This document shows, piece by piece, positions 32,238 to 42,000 of a DNA stretch of 64,000 nucleotides (its first letter is position 1; each line of letters begins with the position of its first letter). The DNA comes from Alphaproteobacteria bacterium (lineage in GTDB: Bacteria > Pseudomonadota > Alphaproteobacteria > Micropepsales > Micropepsaceae): positions 1 through 64,000 of the forward strand of contig JAEUMK010000083.1 of assembly GCA_016792565.1 (NCBI GenBank). The letters are read 5' to 3'. The notes beneath the pieces are model-generated. The model had not been told where the DNA came from. It did no database searches and saw only the letters and a program-made list of their open reading frames with translations. The translations under genes were made by a program, and so were the position numbers.

Positions 32238-32981
32238 TCAGAACGGCCAGATGACGTCGATCAGCTGCTGGCCGTAGCGCGGCTGCTGAACGTCGGTGAT
32301 CTGGCCGCGGCCGCCATAGGAAATCCGGGCCTCGGCGATCTGGGTGTGATTGATCGTGTTGTCGTTCGCGATGTCCTCGGGCCGCACGATGCCGCCGAGC
32401 AGCAGCTCGCGCACCTCATAGTTCACGCGCACTTCCTGGCGTCCCTGGATGACCAGATTGCCGTTCGGCATGACCTGCGTGACGACCGCCGCGATGGTCA
32501 GGTTGATCTGCTCGTTGCGGTCGACGCTGCCGGTGCCGCGGCTGGAGCTGTCGGAGCTCATGCTGAGCAGGCTGGAGGGATCGACCGCATCGGGCAAGAC
32601 GCCGCCGTAGTTGCTCTCGAAGCCGAGCAGGTTCGGCAGCCCCGACTCCTCGGAGTTCGTGCGCCCGCGCGAGGAGGTGTTGGCGACCTTCGCCTTGTCG
32701 TCGATCTGGATGTTGACGGTCAGGATGTCGCCGATGCGCTGGGCGCGCTGGTCCTTGAAGAACGTCCGGTTGCCAGGCCTCCAGAGCGAGTTCGGCTCGT
32801 AGGCGATTTGCTGTGGCGCCGGCATCGGCATCGAGACCGGCACGTAGTCGGGCGACAGGGTCGGGTCGCGCACCGGCGTCAGGTCGGGCGCCTTGCCGAT
32901 CTGGCTGAGACGGTCGGCGGTGGTGCAAGCGCCCAGCAGGGCGACGGAAGCGCAGAGAAGGGCGAGACGGACAGGACGCAT
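32238..32981 (-). CDS. flgH: Flagellar L-ring protein FlgH
   Basis: This encodes 247 residues and is a lipoprotein with lipobox LLGAC, making C19 the acylated residue. Typical FlgH blocks follow: NSLWRPGNRTFFKDQRAQRIGDILTV, VTQVMPNGNLVIQGRQEVRVN, and the C-terminal DVQQPRYGQQLIDVIWPF. It forms the outer-membrane L ring. It is the last gene of the flgF-flgG-flgA-flgH operon, 17 bp after flgA, and is convergent with dksA. Confidence 0.96.
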   Translation of the reverse strand: MRPVRLALLCASVALLGACTTADRLSQIGKAPDLTPVRDPTLSPDYVPVSMPMPAPQQIAYEPNSLWRPGNRTFFKDQRAQRIGDILTVNIQIDDKAKVANTSSRGRTNSEESGLPNLLGFESNYGGVLPDAVDPSSLLSMSSDSSSRGTGSVDRNEQINLTIAAVVTQVMPNGNLVIQGRQEVRVNYEVRELLLGGIVRPEDIANDNTINHTQIAEARISYGGRGQITDVQQPRYGQQLIDVIWPF

Positions 32982-32998
32982 TTCTTTTCCCCTGATCT

Positions 32999-33676
32999 TC
33001 AGTTCAGCGCGACGTCTTGCGGCGAGACAGTGACCGCACCGGCGCCGGTGATGACGGCTTCGATCTGCTTGTGAGACTGGACATTGACGACCGGCACGGT
33101 GTCGCCGAGCCCGCCGTTCGCCATCGCCTTGCCGCGGGCCGTCAGTTCGACGCCGGGAACACGGTAGACGACTGTGACCGCGTCGCCCTTGCGGACCACG
33201 ACGGGCTTCTCGAAGTCGCCCTCGCGCAGAGCTAGGCCGGCGCGGAGCTGGCGCCGGGCGCTGAAGCCGACGACGTCGTCTGAGTCGGTGAGGGCGCCGC
33301 GCGCCAGGCGAGACTGGGCGATGCGGGTCAGGATGACGTCCTCGGCGTTGGCGATCTCGCCGGCTCTGAGGGTGCGCGTCAGCACCGGCACATCGACGCC
33401 CGGCTCGACCTTGCCCTGAAGGCCAAAGAGGCGGCCGCTGGCCAGCTTGATCTGGACGACGAAGCGTCCCGAAGCCGCGTCGTAGCGGGCCGAGGCGACG
33501 GCGAGGGTTTCGGGATCGATGCCCGACGGGACCCGGCCGACGATCGAGACAGCCGCATCGCCCGGTGCGCCTTCGGCGATGAGGGCGTCGAGCAGGGCCT
33601 CTTCCATCGTCAGCGCCGCTGCCGGCGCGGCGGCGCCGACCAGAAGCGCGGCGGCGAAGATCAGTTTGCGGATCAT
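32999..33676 (-). CDS. flgA: Flagellar P-ring assembly chaperone FlgA
   Basis: This encodes 225 residues with a signal peptide (MIRKLIFAAALLVGAAAP). The C-terminal SAF-type domain includes LARGALTDSDDVVG, LRAGLALREGDFEKP and a PVVNVQSHKQIEAVITG ending. FlgA assists polymerisation of FlgI in the periplasm. It starts three bases after flgG and is ordinary in length for the family in alphaproteobacteria. Confidence 0.93.
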   Translation of the reverse strand: MIRKLIFAAALLVGAAAPAAALTMEEALLDALIAEGAPGDAAVSIVGRVPSGIDPETLAVASARYDAASGRFVVQIKLASGRLFGLQGKVEPGVDVPVLTRTLRAGEIANAEDVILTRIAQSRLARGALTDSDDVVGFSARRQLRAGLALREGDFEKPVVVRKGDAVTVVYRVPGVELTARGKAMANGGLGDTVPVVNVQSHKQIEAVITGAGAVTVSPQDVALN

Positions 33677-33679
33677 GGC

Positions 33680-34468
33680 CTAGCCCCTCAGCCGCGAGGT
33701 CATGGACATCATCTCGTCGGACGCCGAGATGACCTTGGAGTTCATCTCGTAGGCCCGCTGGGCGGTGATGAGGCTGGTGATCTCGGCCACCGGATTGACG
33801 TTGGCCGTCTCGAGGAAGCCCTGCATCAGCGTGCCGTAGCCCGCCGAGCCCGGCGTGCCGACGATCGCCGAGCCGCTGGCGGCGGTTTCGAGGAAGAGAT
33901 TGTCGCCGGTCGCTTCCAGGCCGCCTTCGTTGACGAAGATGGCGAGATCGAGCTGGCCGACCTGCTGGGGCGCGGACTGGCCGGGGAGGCGGACGGTCAC
34001 CTGGCCCTGCTGGCTGATCGAGATATCGGATGCGTCCTGCGGAATCGTGATGCCGGGCTGGACTGTGAATCCGTCGGGGGTGACGATCTGGCCCTCGGCC
34101 GAGCGGCCGAGCGCGCCAGCCCGCGTATAGGCTTCCTCGCCGCTCGGCAGCTGGACACGGAAATAGCCGCGACCCTGGACGGCCACGTCATAGGGATTTT
34201 CGGTGAAGTTGAGATTGCCCTGCTCGGTGATGCGGTAGATCGCCGCCGGCTTCACGCCGAGGCCGATCTGGATGCCGTAGGGAACGACGGTGCCTGTGGT
34301 CGATGTCGTCGCGCCGGGTCGCTCGAGGTTCTGGTAAAGAAGATCCTGGAACTCCGCCCGCTGCGCCTTGTAGCCGGTGGTGTTCATGTTGGCGATGTTG
34401 TTCGAGATGACCTCGACATTGAGCTGCTGGGCCAGCATGCCGGTGGCAGCGATGTTCATCGAGCGCAT
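33680..34468 (-). CDS. flgG: Flagellar distal rod protein FlgG
   Basis: This encodes 262 residues. It has the rod/hook N-terminal motif [36 protein letters not shown] and the C-terminal helix NVNPVAEITSLITAQRAYEMNSKVISASDEM. The length is typical of FlgG. It forms the distal rod and is exported through the flagellar apparatus. It lies 23 bp after flgF, whose sigma-54 promoter probably drives it. Confidence 0.96.
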   Translation of the reverse strand: MRSMNIAATGMLAQQLNVEVISNNIANMNTTGYKAQRAEFQDLLYQNLERPGATTSTTGTVVPYGIQIGLGVKPAAIYRITEQGNLNFTENPYDVAVQGRGYFRVQLPSGEEAYTRAGALGRSAEGQIVTPDGFTVQPGITIPQDASDISISQQGQVTVRLPGQSAPQQVGQLDLAIFVNEGGLEATGDNLFLETAASGSAIVGTPGSAGYGTLMQGFLETANVNPVAEITSLITAQRAYEMNSKVISASDEMMSMTSRLRG

Positions 34469-34491
34469 GGGTCAGTTCCCTCTCGCGGCCA

Positions 34492-35235
34492 TCAGGCGCG
34501 CACTTCGCCGAGCTTCTGGACCGCGCGGCGGCTCAGTTCCTCGCCGGCGTTCAGAAGTTCGGTCGAGCTCTGGTAGGAGCGCAGCGTCTCCATCATCCGC
34601 ACCATCTCGACGACGGGCTGGACGTTGGACTGTTCGAGCATCCCCTGGGCGACGACGTTGCCGGCGACGGGGATGGGCGTGTCGTCGGTCTCCCACAGCG
34701 AGTTGCCGATGAGCTTGAGCGCTTGCGGATTCTCGAAGCCGACGACCTGGAGCTTGTTGCGGATGCCCTGCTCGGTCGAGATCGTGCCGTCGCGGGCGAT
34801 GAGAATCTGGGTCTCCTCCGGCGTGAACACGATCTCGGCGCCGCCGTCGTCGAGCACCGGGTGGCCGGACGAGTTGACGAGCCGCCCCGTGTCGTCGAGA
34901 CCGAGATTGCCGTTGCGCGTGTAGCGGGTACCGCCAGGCGTGGAGACTGCGAAGAAGCCATCGCCTTCGATGGCGACGTCGAACTTGTTGCCGGTGGTGG
35001 TGAGGACGCCGCTGGACATGTCGTGGACGGCCAGGGCATCGCGGACGAAGGAGAGCTGTTCCTTGCTGCTTCCCAACTCGCCCTGGACGTCGACTTCGAC
35101 AAGATATTCCTCGAACACCGGACTCTCGCGCTTGAATCCCGTCGTGTTCATGTTCGCGATGTTGTTCGCGATCACTTCCATGGTGCGCCGCGCGACCATC
35201 TGGTTCGACAGGCTGAGCAGCAGCGCGTTGTCCAC
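34492..35235 (-). CDS. flgF: Flagellar proximal rod protein FlgF
   Basis: This encodes 247 residues from GTG 35235. I prefer this start because an AAGGAG ribosome site lies nine bases upstream and because the protein then begins [12 protein letters not shown], as FlgF does. The ATG at 35331 would start upstream of the sigma-54 promoter's transcript. It contains [15 protein letters not shown] and the C-terminal [21 protein letters not shown]. It is the first gene of the flgF-G-A-H operon. Confidence 0.94.
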   Translation of the reverse strand: MDNALLLSLSNQMVARRTMEVIANNIANMNTTGFKRESPVFEEYLVEVDVQGELGSSKEQLSFVRDALAVHDMSSGVLTTTGNKFDVAIEGDGFFAVSTPGGTRYTRNGNLGLDDTGRLVNSSGHPVLDDGGAEIVFTPEETQILIARDGTISTEQGIRNKLQVVGFENPQALKLIGNSLWETDDTPIPVAGNVVAQGMLEQSNVQPVVEMVRMMETLRSYQSSTELLNAGEELSRRAVQKLGEVRA

Positions 35236-35308
35236 GGTCGGCGACTCCTTTCGATTCGCGAGGCCGGCCAAGCGCACCGGCAAGGGCTTTTGCCCCGCTC
35301 CCGCTTCC

Positions 35309-35323
35309 GCAAGACCCGTGCCA
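35309..35323 (-). promoter_or_regulatory. Sigma-54 promoter of flgF-G-A-H
   Basis: On the minus strand TGGCACG-GGTC-TTGC is a near-perfect sigma-54 promoter with 10-bp GG-GC spacing, 74 bp before the flgF GTG. Confidence 0.88.
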
Positions 35324-35375
35324 GGGCGCAAGCTGTTGATTTCATTGGCCGGCTGGCGAAGGCGATGGGGCGGTG

Positions 35376-35390
35376 CGGCAACATCTGCCG
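35376..35390. promoter_or_regulatory. FlbD/ftr-like palindrome upstream of flgF
   Basis: CGGCA-ACATC-TGCCG is a perfect palindrome centred about 85 bp upstream of the predicted flgF start. It lies in the divergent gap before aqpZ, 63 bp from the aqpZ ATG. Confidence 0.65.
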
Positions 35391-35452
35391 TGCGCGGCGG
35401 TCAGATCCCCGCTAGCATCGACCGACCACAGGCGTGGTTCAGGGGGAAACAC

Positions 35453-36157
35453 ATGTCACTAGCGCGCAAATTGTCGGCCGAGTTCCTGGGCACCTTCGTT
35501 CTGGTCTTCGGCGGCTGCGGGTCGGCCGTCCTGGCGGCGCAGTTCGGCGACACGAATCTCGGCATCGCCTTCGCGGGTGTCAGCCTGGCCTTCGGCCTGA
35601 CAGTGCTGACGATGGCCTATGCGGTCGGACATATTTCCGGCGGGCACTTCAATCCCGCGGTAACGCTGGGGCTGGTCGCCGCCGGGCGGGCGAACCCGCT
35701 GGATGCGGGTCCCTACATCCTGTCGCAGGTGGCCGGCGGTTTGGCAGCCGGCGCGGTGCTCTACTTCATCGCCTCGGGCGCTCCCGGCTTCGCGGCGGGC
35801 GGTTTTGCGTCCAATGGCTACGGCGATCTGTCGCCCGGCAAGTACTCTCTGGAGGCGGCGGCGGCGATCGAGTTCGTTCTCACCGCGGTCTTCCTGATCG
35901 TCATCGTGGGGTCGACCAGCGCCAAGGCACCGGCCGGTTTCGCGCCCATCGCGATCGGTCTGGCGCTGACGCTGATCCATCTGATTTCGATTCCGGTGAC
36001 CAACACCTCGGTCAACCCTGCGCGCTCCACCGGCGTAGCGTTGTTCGCCGAGACGGCAGCGCTCGGCCAACTCTGGCTGTTCTGGGTCGCGCCGATCGCC
36101 GGTGCGATCGTCGGCGGCCTGATCGGGCGCTTTCTGAACGCGCCCGCCGACGAGTGA
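35453..36157 (+). CDS. aqpZ: Aquaporin Z
   Basis: This encodes 234 residues from ATG 35453. It has six predicted membrane helices and two pore motifs: N67-P-A in GHFNPAVT and NPA in SVNPARS near residue 188. [23 protein letters not shown] is the typical AqpZ N-terminus. It conducts water across the inner membrane. It is not a flagellar gene but lies between the divergent flgF operon and the fliL operon, with flagellar-type operator palindromes on both sides. Confidence 0.94.
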   Translation: MSLARKLSAEFLGTFVLVFGGCGSAVLAAQFGDTNLGIAFAGVSLAFGLTVLTMAYAVGHISGGHFNPAVTLGLVAAGRANPLDAGPYILSQVAGGLAAGAVLYFIASGAPGFAAGGFASNGYGDLSPGKYSLEAAAAIEFVLTAVFLIVIVGSTSAKAPAGFAPIAIGLALTLIHLISIPVTNTSVNPARSTGVALFAETAALGQLWLFWVAPIAGAIVGGLIGRFLNAPADE

Positions 36158-36163
36158 GAGGCC

Positions 36164-36178
36164 CGGCAATTTCTGCCG
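36164..36178. promoter_or_regulatory. FlbD/ftr-like palindrome upstream of fliL
   Basis: CGGCA-ATTTC-TGCCG is a perfect palindrome (17 bp with the flanking C and G). It lies five bases before the CtrA-like box of the fliL operon and six bases after the aqpZ stop. Confidence 0.62.
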
Positions 36179-36182
36179 GTCC

Positions 36183-36197
36183 CTAACGGGCCGTTAA
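36183..36197 (+). promoter_or_regulatory. CtrA-like box of the fliL-fliM operon
   Basis: CTAA-CGGGCCG-TTAA matches TTAA-N7-TTAA with one mismatch, 73 bp before the fliL ATG. No sigma-54 element is present here, consistent with an early (class II) operon. Confidence 0.55.
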
Positions 36198-36269
36198 CCA
36201 TCGGCCACCTAGCGTGATCCAGAAGACGGCGCGGACTTGGTGTCCGCGTCGTCGCATGGGATCGCGGCG

Positions 36270-36797
36270 ATGGCCAAGGCCAAGGAAAAAGCTCCGGACG
36301 CAGAGGCGGACGCCGCCGCCGAAGGCGGCGAGGCGCCGCCCAAGAAGAAGCGCAGTCTCGTCAAGATGGGGCTGTTCTTCGGCCTTCCAGTCCTTCTGGC
36401 GCTGGGGGCGGCCGCCTATTTCTTCCTGCTGTCGGGCGGTGAGGAGGTTGCCGAGGGCGAGGACGGCGCGGCGCATGCCGAGGCCGCACCGCCGCCGGTC
36501 TTCGTCGACCTTCCCGACATGCTGGTCAACCTGACGGCAGCCGGCGGCGAGCGGGCGGTGCTGAAACTGGTGGTGGCCCTCGAAGTCGCAGATGCCGAAG
36601 CGGCGGCCAAGATCGATCCGGTCATGCCGCGCGTGATCGACAATTTCCAGGTCTTCCTGCGCGAGTTGCGGGTCGAGGACCTGAGCGGTTCAGCCGGCAT
36701 GTTCCGCCTGAAGGAGGAACTGGTCCGCCGCGTCAACCTGGCGGTCGCGCCAGCCCATGTCGAGGACGTGCTCTTCAAGGAAATGCTGATCCAATGA
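36270..36797 (+). CDS. fliL: Flagellar basal body-associated protein FliL
   Basis: This encodes 175 residues from ATG 36270; an in-frame TTG at 36237 is an alternative. It has a charged cytoplasmic N-terminus, one membrane helix (MGLFFGLPVLLALGAAAYFF, about residues 33-52) and a periplasmic C-terminal domain with FVDLPDMLVNLTAAGGERAVLKLVVALEV. FliL associates with the stator around the basal body. Its stop overlaps the fliM start (ATGA). Confidence 0.9.
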   Translation: MAKAKEKAPDAEADAAAEGGEAPPKKKRSLVKMGLFFGLPVLLALGAAAYFFLLSGGEEVAEGEDGAAHAEAAPPPVFVDLPDMLVNLTAAGGERAVLKLVVALEVADAEAAAKIDPVMPRVIDNFQVFLRELRVEDLSGSAGMFRLKEELVRRVNLAVAPAHVEDVLFKEMLIQ

Positions 36798-37843
36798 GCG
36801 CTGGCGACGATTCTCCCGACTGGGACGCCGCGCTCGCCGACGGCGGCGCCGGCAGCGAGCCGCTGCAGTCGGACCGCGTCCTGAACCAGGACGAGATCGA
36901 CAGCCTGCTCGGCTTCGATGCGATGACCGACGATGGCGGCGACCGGACGGGTATCCGGGCCATCGTCAACTCGGCGCTCGTGTCCTACGAGCGGTTGCCG
37001 ATGCTGGAGATCGTCTTCGACCGCCTGGTGCGGCTGATGACGACCTCGCTGCGCAATTTCACGTCCGACAACGTCGAGGTCAGTCTCGACAACATCTCTT
37101 CGATCCGCTTCGGCGACTATCTGAACTCGATTCCGCTACCGGCAATTCTCGCTGTCTTCCGGGCTCATGAGCTCGACAATTTCGGCCTCTTCACGATCGA
37201 GTCGAACCTGATCTATTCGATTGTCGACGTCCTCCTGGGCGGGCGTCGCGGGACCGCTGCGATGCGTATCGAGGGCCGGCCCTACACGACGATCGAGCGC
37301 ACCCTTGTCCAGCGCATGATCGAAGTCGTCATGCACGACATGCAGATGGCCTTCGAGCCGCTGAGCAAGGTCACCTTCGAGCTGGACCGGCTGGAGACCA
37401 ATCCCCGCTTCGCCGCGATCGCGCGGCCGGCCAACGCCGCCATCCTGGTGAAGCTGCGCGTCGACATGGAGGATCGCGGCGGCCGCATCGAACTGCTGCT
37501 GCCCTATTCGACGCTGGAGCCGATCCGCAAGCTGCTGCTGCAGCAGTTCATGGGCGAGAAATTCGGGCGAGACTCGATCTGGGAAAGCCACCTCGCCACG
37601 GAACTGTGGGCGACGCGGGTGCAGATCGACGCCGTGCTGGACGAGCAGACGATGAGCCTGCGCGAAGTGATGAACTTCCAGGTCGGGCAGACGCTGATGC
37701 TCAATGCCTCGCCGGACTCGCCCATCGAGCTGAGGTGCGGCGGCATTCCCCTGGTGAAGGGGCATATCGGGCGCGTAGGCCCGTTCGTGGCCGTCAAGGT
37801 CGATCGCACGTTGCGCCGACCGTCCGCCGCGATCCCATTGTGA
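36794..37843 (+). CDS. fliM: Flagellar motor switch protein FliM
   Basis: This encodes 349 residues. It has an acidic N-terminus followed by VLNQDEIDSLLGF, then the central CheC-like domain (LPMLEIVFDRLVRLMTTSLRNFTSDNVEV) and a C-terminal FliN-like domain (DEQTMSLREVMNFQVGQTLML...GHIGRVGPFVAVKV). FliM is part of the C-ring switch that binds CheY and sets rotation direction. It is translationally coupled to fliL. Confidence 0.95.
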   Translation: MSAGDDSPDWDAALADGGAGSEPLQSDRVLNQDEIDSLLGFDAMTDDGGDRTGIRAIVNSALVSYERLPMLEIVFDRLVRLMTTSLRNFTSDNVEVSLDNISSIRFGDYLNSIPLPAILAVFRAHELDNFGLFTIESNLIYSIVDVLLGGRRGTAAMRIEGRPYTTIERTLVQRMIEVVMHDMQMAFEPLSKVTFELDRLETNPRFAAIARPANAAILVKLRVDMEDRGGRIELLLPYSTLEPIRKLLLQQFMGEKFGRDSIWESHLATELWATRVQIDAVLDEQTMSLREVMNFQVGQTLMLNASPDSPIELRCGGIPLVKGHIGRVGPFVAVKVDRTLRRPSAAIPL

Positions 37844-37850
37844 GGCCGAC

Positions 37851-38240
37851 ATGACGATCGAACTGGCTGTCAATCTCCTGGTGGCGGGCCTGCTCGCGGC
37901 GGCGATCGTCTGGGCGGTCATTCTCGACCGCCGGCTGCGCGACCTGCGCTCGGGCAGGGACGGGGTGAAGCAGGCGGTGCTGGATCTGGCCGGGGCCGCG
38001 TCGCGCGCCGAATCGGCGGTTGCGGCGCTGCGCCAGGCGGCGGAACGTTCGGGGGTCGAACTGGCATCGCAGCAGGCCAAGGCGCGCGCCGCGGCCGACG
38101 AACTGACACTGCTTGTCGGCGCGGCGGAAGGCCTCGCCGATCGTCTGGTCGTCCGGGCCTCGCCCGTACGGACAGCGCCGCGCCCTGCCGAGCCGGCGCG
38201 CGCGGCCGCGTCGATGCGCGAACTGCGCGGGGCACGATGA
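37851..38240 (+). CDS. Flagellar-operon accessory membrane protein (DUF6468-like)
   Basis: This encodes 129 residues. One N-terminal membrane helix (NLLVAGLLAAAIVWAVIL) is followed by a helical, Ala/Arg-rich cytoplasmic or periplasmic tail likely to form a coiled coil. A small protein of this layout is regularly found between fliM and motE in alphaproteobacteria. Its function is not known. It starts seven bases after fliM and overlaps motE by four, so it belongs to this operon. Confidence 0.65.
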   Translation: MTIELAVNLLVAGLLAAAIVWAVILDRRLRDLRSGRDGVKQAVLDLAGAASRAESAVAALRQAAERSGVELASQQAKARAAADELTLLVGAAEGLADRLVVRASPVRTAPRPAEPARAAASMRELRGAR

Positions 38241-39004
38241 CGGCTTCCCCGGCCCGGCGCCAGATGCGCCTCCTGCCTGCCGCGGCTCTTGCGCTGACGC
38301 TGCTGCTCGCGCTGAAGCTGGCGGGGTTCGGGAGCGAAGTGGCCGCCGTGCTGGGACCGCGCGCGGCGATGGCCGAGACCGACGCGCCGGCGGAGGAGCA
38401 TGGACCGGCAGAGGCAGGGCATGATGCCGCGGCGCCATCCGACGCGTCGCACGATGCCACGCCGCCGGGGGAGGACCCGGCCGGCGCCGGCCCGACGGCG
38501 TCGGAGGCCGACGTCCTGGAAAGCCTGGCCACGCGGCGCGAGCAACTCGATGCGCGCGAGCGCGATCTCGACATGCGGGAGAAGTTGATCGCCGCCGCCG
38601 AGAAGCGGGTCGAGGAGCGGATCGTCGAACTCAAGGCAATCGAGGCCAATATCGAGGCCATGTTCGGCAAGCGCGACGAACAGGAAGAAGCGCAGCTCGC
38701 AAGCCTGGTGAAGACCTACGAGGCGATGAAGCCTGCCGGTGCGGCGCAGATTTTCAACACGCTCGAGATCAACGTCTTGCTGGATGTGCTGAGCCGGATC
38801 AAGCCCGCCAAGGCAGCGCCGATACTCGCGGCCATGAATCCCGAGCGCGCGCAGGAGGTCACCGTCGAACTGGCGCGGCGCTACAAGCTGCCCGAACAGG
38901 CCGCGACGGTTCCAGCCGCCGCGGCGCCGGCCGAGAGCGAACCGCCCGCGCCCGTAGAGGCCGCGCCGGCCGATGATGCGCCGGCTGCGGCGCCAGAGGG
39001 ATAG
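38237..39004 (+). CDS. motE: Flagellar protein MotE (MgtE N-domain-like)
   Basis: This encodes 255 residues. A membrane anchor or signal segment (LLPAAALALTLLLALKLAGF) is followed by an acidic spacer, a long coiled coil (about residues 95-150, RREQLDARERDLDMREKLIAAAEKRVEER) and a domain similar to the MgtE intracellular N domain (MKPAGAAQIFNTLEINVLLDVLSRIKPAKAAPILAAMNPERA). In rhizobia, MotE chaperones the stator-associated MotC in the periplasm. The Pro/Ala-rich tail is low-complexity. Confidence 0.82.
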   Translation: MTASPARRQMRLLPAAALALTLLLALKLAGFGSEVAAVLGPRAAMAETDAPAEEHGPAEAGHDAAAPSDASHDATPPGEDPAGAGPTASEADVLESLATRREQLDARERDLDMREKLIAAAEKRVEERIVELKAIEANIEAMFGKRDEQEEAQLASLVKTYEAMKPAGAAQIFNTLEINVLLDVLSRIKPAKAAPILAAMNPERAQEVTVELARRYKLPEQAATVPAAAAPAESEPPAPVEAAPADDAPAAAPEG

Positions 39005-39007
39005 GCG

Positions 39008-42000
39008 ATGGGACCCGGAGTCCTGCGCATCGCACTGCTTGCGGCGGCCCTGTCGGCCGCCGCACCCGCGTTCGCGCAGGACGCCGCACCGTCTCCGGCG
39101 GCGACGCCGGCCGCCGCTCCCGTGCCGCCGCCTGCGGCCGCGGCGCCCAGAAGCGGCCCCGAGACCATCCGCGTCAGCGCCGACACATCAAAGGGCTTTG
39201 CCAGGATCTCCTTCCTGTGGTCGCGCGCGGTCGCCTACGACGCCTCGATCTCGGACGGAATCCTGATCGTCCGCTTCGAGAGGCCGTTCCGCCTGCCGCC
39301 GGATCAGGTGAAGTTGCCTCTGGATTCCTATGTCTCCGTCATCAAGCTCGATCCCGACGGCCGCACCCTGAAGATGTCGCTGACGCGCAAGGCGCGTCTG
39401 CACACCAGCGCCGATGGCCCGCTGGTCGGCGTCGATCTGCTGCCGGCATCCTTTGCCGGCGAACCGGACGATGTCGTCGACCCCTCAGTCAAACCGGCGC
39501 CCAAGGGCCCGGTCGAAGCCAAGTTGAAGATTGCGGTCGAGCAGGATCGCACGCGTCTGATCTTCGAGTGGGGCGAGGCCATCGACTACGAGGCGACCGT
39601 TTCCGAGGGCAAGGTCAACGCCGTGTTCGCGCGCGGCGGGTCGATCGACGTGTCGCGGCTTCAGAAGAACCCCCCGGCTTTCGTCAAAGGCGCCTCGGCG
39701 AGCGGAGGCGACGACAAGATCGTCCTCGAGATCAAGGTCGATCCGGGCTCGAAAGTCGAGCATCGGCGGGATGGCACGAGAACCATCTTCGAGGTGATGG
39801 CGCCAACCAACGACAAGGACGGCGAGACCGAGATCGTCGTGCCCGAGGAGATCGTGGCGGCTGCCGAAGCAGCGCCCGCCGACGGCGATGCGGCAGCCCC
39901 AGCGCCGGACGGTGCGACGGCCGAGCCCGCGCCGGCCGAGCCCGGGCCTGAGGAGCCGGCGTTGAAGCCCGGCTCTGACGGCGCTGCCGTTGCTGGGGAG
40001 CCCCCCGCGGAAGCCGAAGCACATGCGGATGGCGGCGGCGAATCCGGCCACGCAGAGGACAGCGAGGCGGCTCACGGGCCGTCCGACGACTCGACACACG
40101 GCGCGGAACACGAGGCGGCGGAGGCCGAAGCGCTCCCGGCGGCGCCGCCGCCTTTCGCCGCACGAAGAGCGCGCAACGACATCGACATGGTCCTGCCGGT
40201 TCTCGCAAACCGGCCGGTCGCCATGTTCAAGCGCGGCGTCTACGCATACATCGTGATGCCGGCCGGCGTGACGATCGACGCCGAGGCGATCCTCAAGGAC
40301 AACAAGGATATCGTCGAGGCAGCGGCTGTGCGTCAGGACGGCGGTGCGACGATCCTCGAGATCAAGCTCTCCGGCACGCATGCCTTGACCGCCGGACAGC
40401 GCGGTGGCGCCTGGACCGCGACGCTATCGCCCGACCCTCTGCAGCCGCCCCGCCCGGTCGCGCTCCTGCGCGACGCCCGCACGGTCGGCCCGGCCAAGGT
40501 GCGGGCAACGATCACCGGCGCCGCCCCTCCCGTCGAACTCGCCGATCCGACAAGCGGCGAGCGGCTGATCGTCGTAGCGGCCTCCGGCGAGCCGCAGGGT
40601 CTCATCGGGGCGCGCACCTATGTCGAGTTCGCAGCGGATACCACGGCGCAGGGTCTCTTGATCCGGCCGTTCGCGGACGATTTGACGGTCACTCCCGGCG
40701 AGCACGATGTGGTCATCGCCAGCCCGGGCGGGCTGACGCTGTCGGCCGGAACCGTGTCGGACTATGCGCCCGAACGGGAGGCGATCGGCGACATGGCGCG
40801 TCCGGCCGCCATGGAGTTCGAAGCCTGGGCGGGCGAGGGGAGTTTTCTCGACGAGCGCAGCAGGCTGGTGAACGCCATCGACCCCGAGGGCTCGAATGTC
40901 GAGCATGCGCGGCTCGATCTCGCGCGATTCTATCTGGCGCGCGACCTGGGCGCGGAAGCGCTCGGCATGCTGCAGCTGATGGTGGGCGACGCTGAGGCGA
41001 TCGTCGGCGATCCGGCCTTCCGGGCCTTGCGCGGCGTCGCGCTTCTCCTGCTCGACCGGCCCGAGCAGGCGATGGACGATCTGAGCGTCGCCAGCCTCGA
41101 CGATGATCCGGCGGCGCAGCTGTTCCGGGCCGTCGGTCATGCCGAACTGCGCAATTGGGGCGCGGCGCGCGACGCGGCGGTAGCCGGCGAAACCGTCATC
41201 TCCTCCTTCCGTCCCGACTGGCAGGGCCGATTCCTGGTCGCCGGCGCGCGCGGCGCGGTGGAGACGAACGCGATCGACATCGCCGAACGCATGCTCGCGG
41301 CAGTCCCCAAGGATGGATTGCCGCGCGGTGTCGCACTGGAAGCCGTGCTGTTGCGAGGCGAACTGGCGCAGCGCCTGAAGCGCGACGCCGAAGCGATGCG
41401 CCTGTTCGCCGAGGTGCGCGAGTCCGGGTACCGGCCGCTCGTCGTCCGGGCGACACTGGCCGAGATCCTGCTGAAGGAGCAGAACGGCGAGATGAAGCCG
41501 CCGGAAGCGATCAAGGCGCTGGGCGATCTGCGCTGGCAGTGGCGCGGCGATGCGCTGGAGCTGACGGTCCTGCACCGGCTCGGAAGCCTTCAAATCGCCG
41601 CCGGCGACTATCGCAATGGTCTCCAGACGATGCGGGCCGCGGTTCTGGGCTTTCCCGCCGAAGAGGAATCGCGCCGGATCGGCATGGAAATGGCGACGGT
41701 GTTCGAGGACCTCTTCCTGCGCGGCAAGGCCGATGCCCTGCCGCCCATCCAGGCGCTCGGACTCTATTACGACTTCAAGGAGCTGACGCCGATCGGCGCG
41801 ATGGGCGACGAGATGGTGCGACGGCTCGCCGACCGCCTGATCGCCGTCGACCTTCTCGAGCAGGCGGCCGAACTGCTGCAACATCAGGTCGATCGTCGGT
41901 TGGACGGGGTCGCCAAGGCCCAGATCGCGGCCAAGCTGGCGGCGGTCTATCTGATGGACCGCAAGCCCGAGCGGGCGCTCGCCGCGTTGCGAACCTCCGC

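Noticed and set aside
35236-35331. A longer FlgF starting at ATG 35331
   Set aside because: The start would lie upstream of the sigma-54 promoter, so it would not be present on the predicted transcript. GTG 35235 has a proper AAGGAG site.
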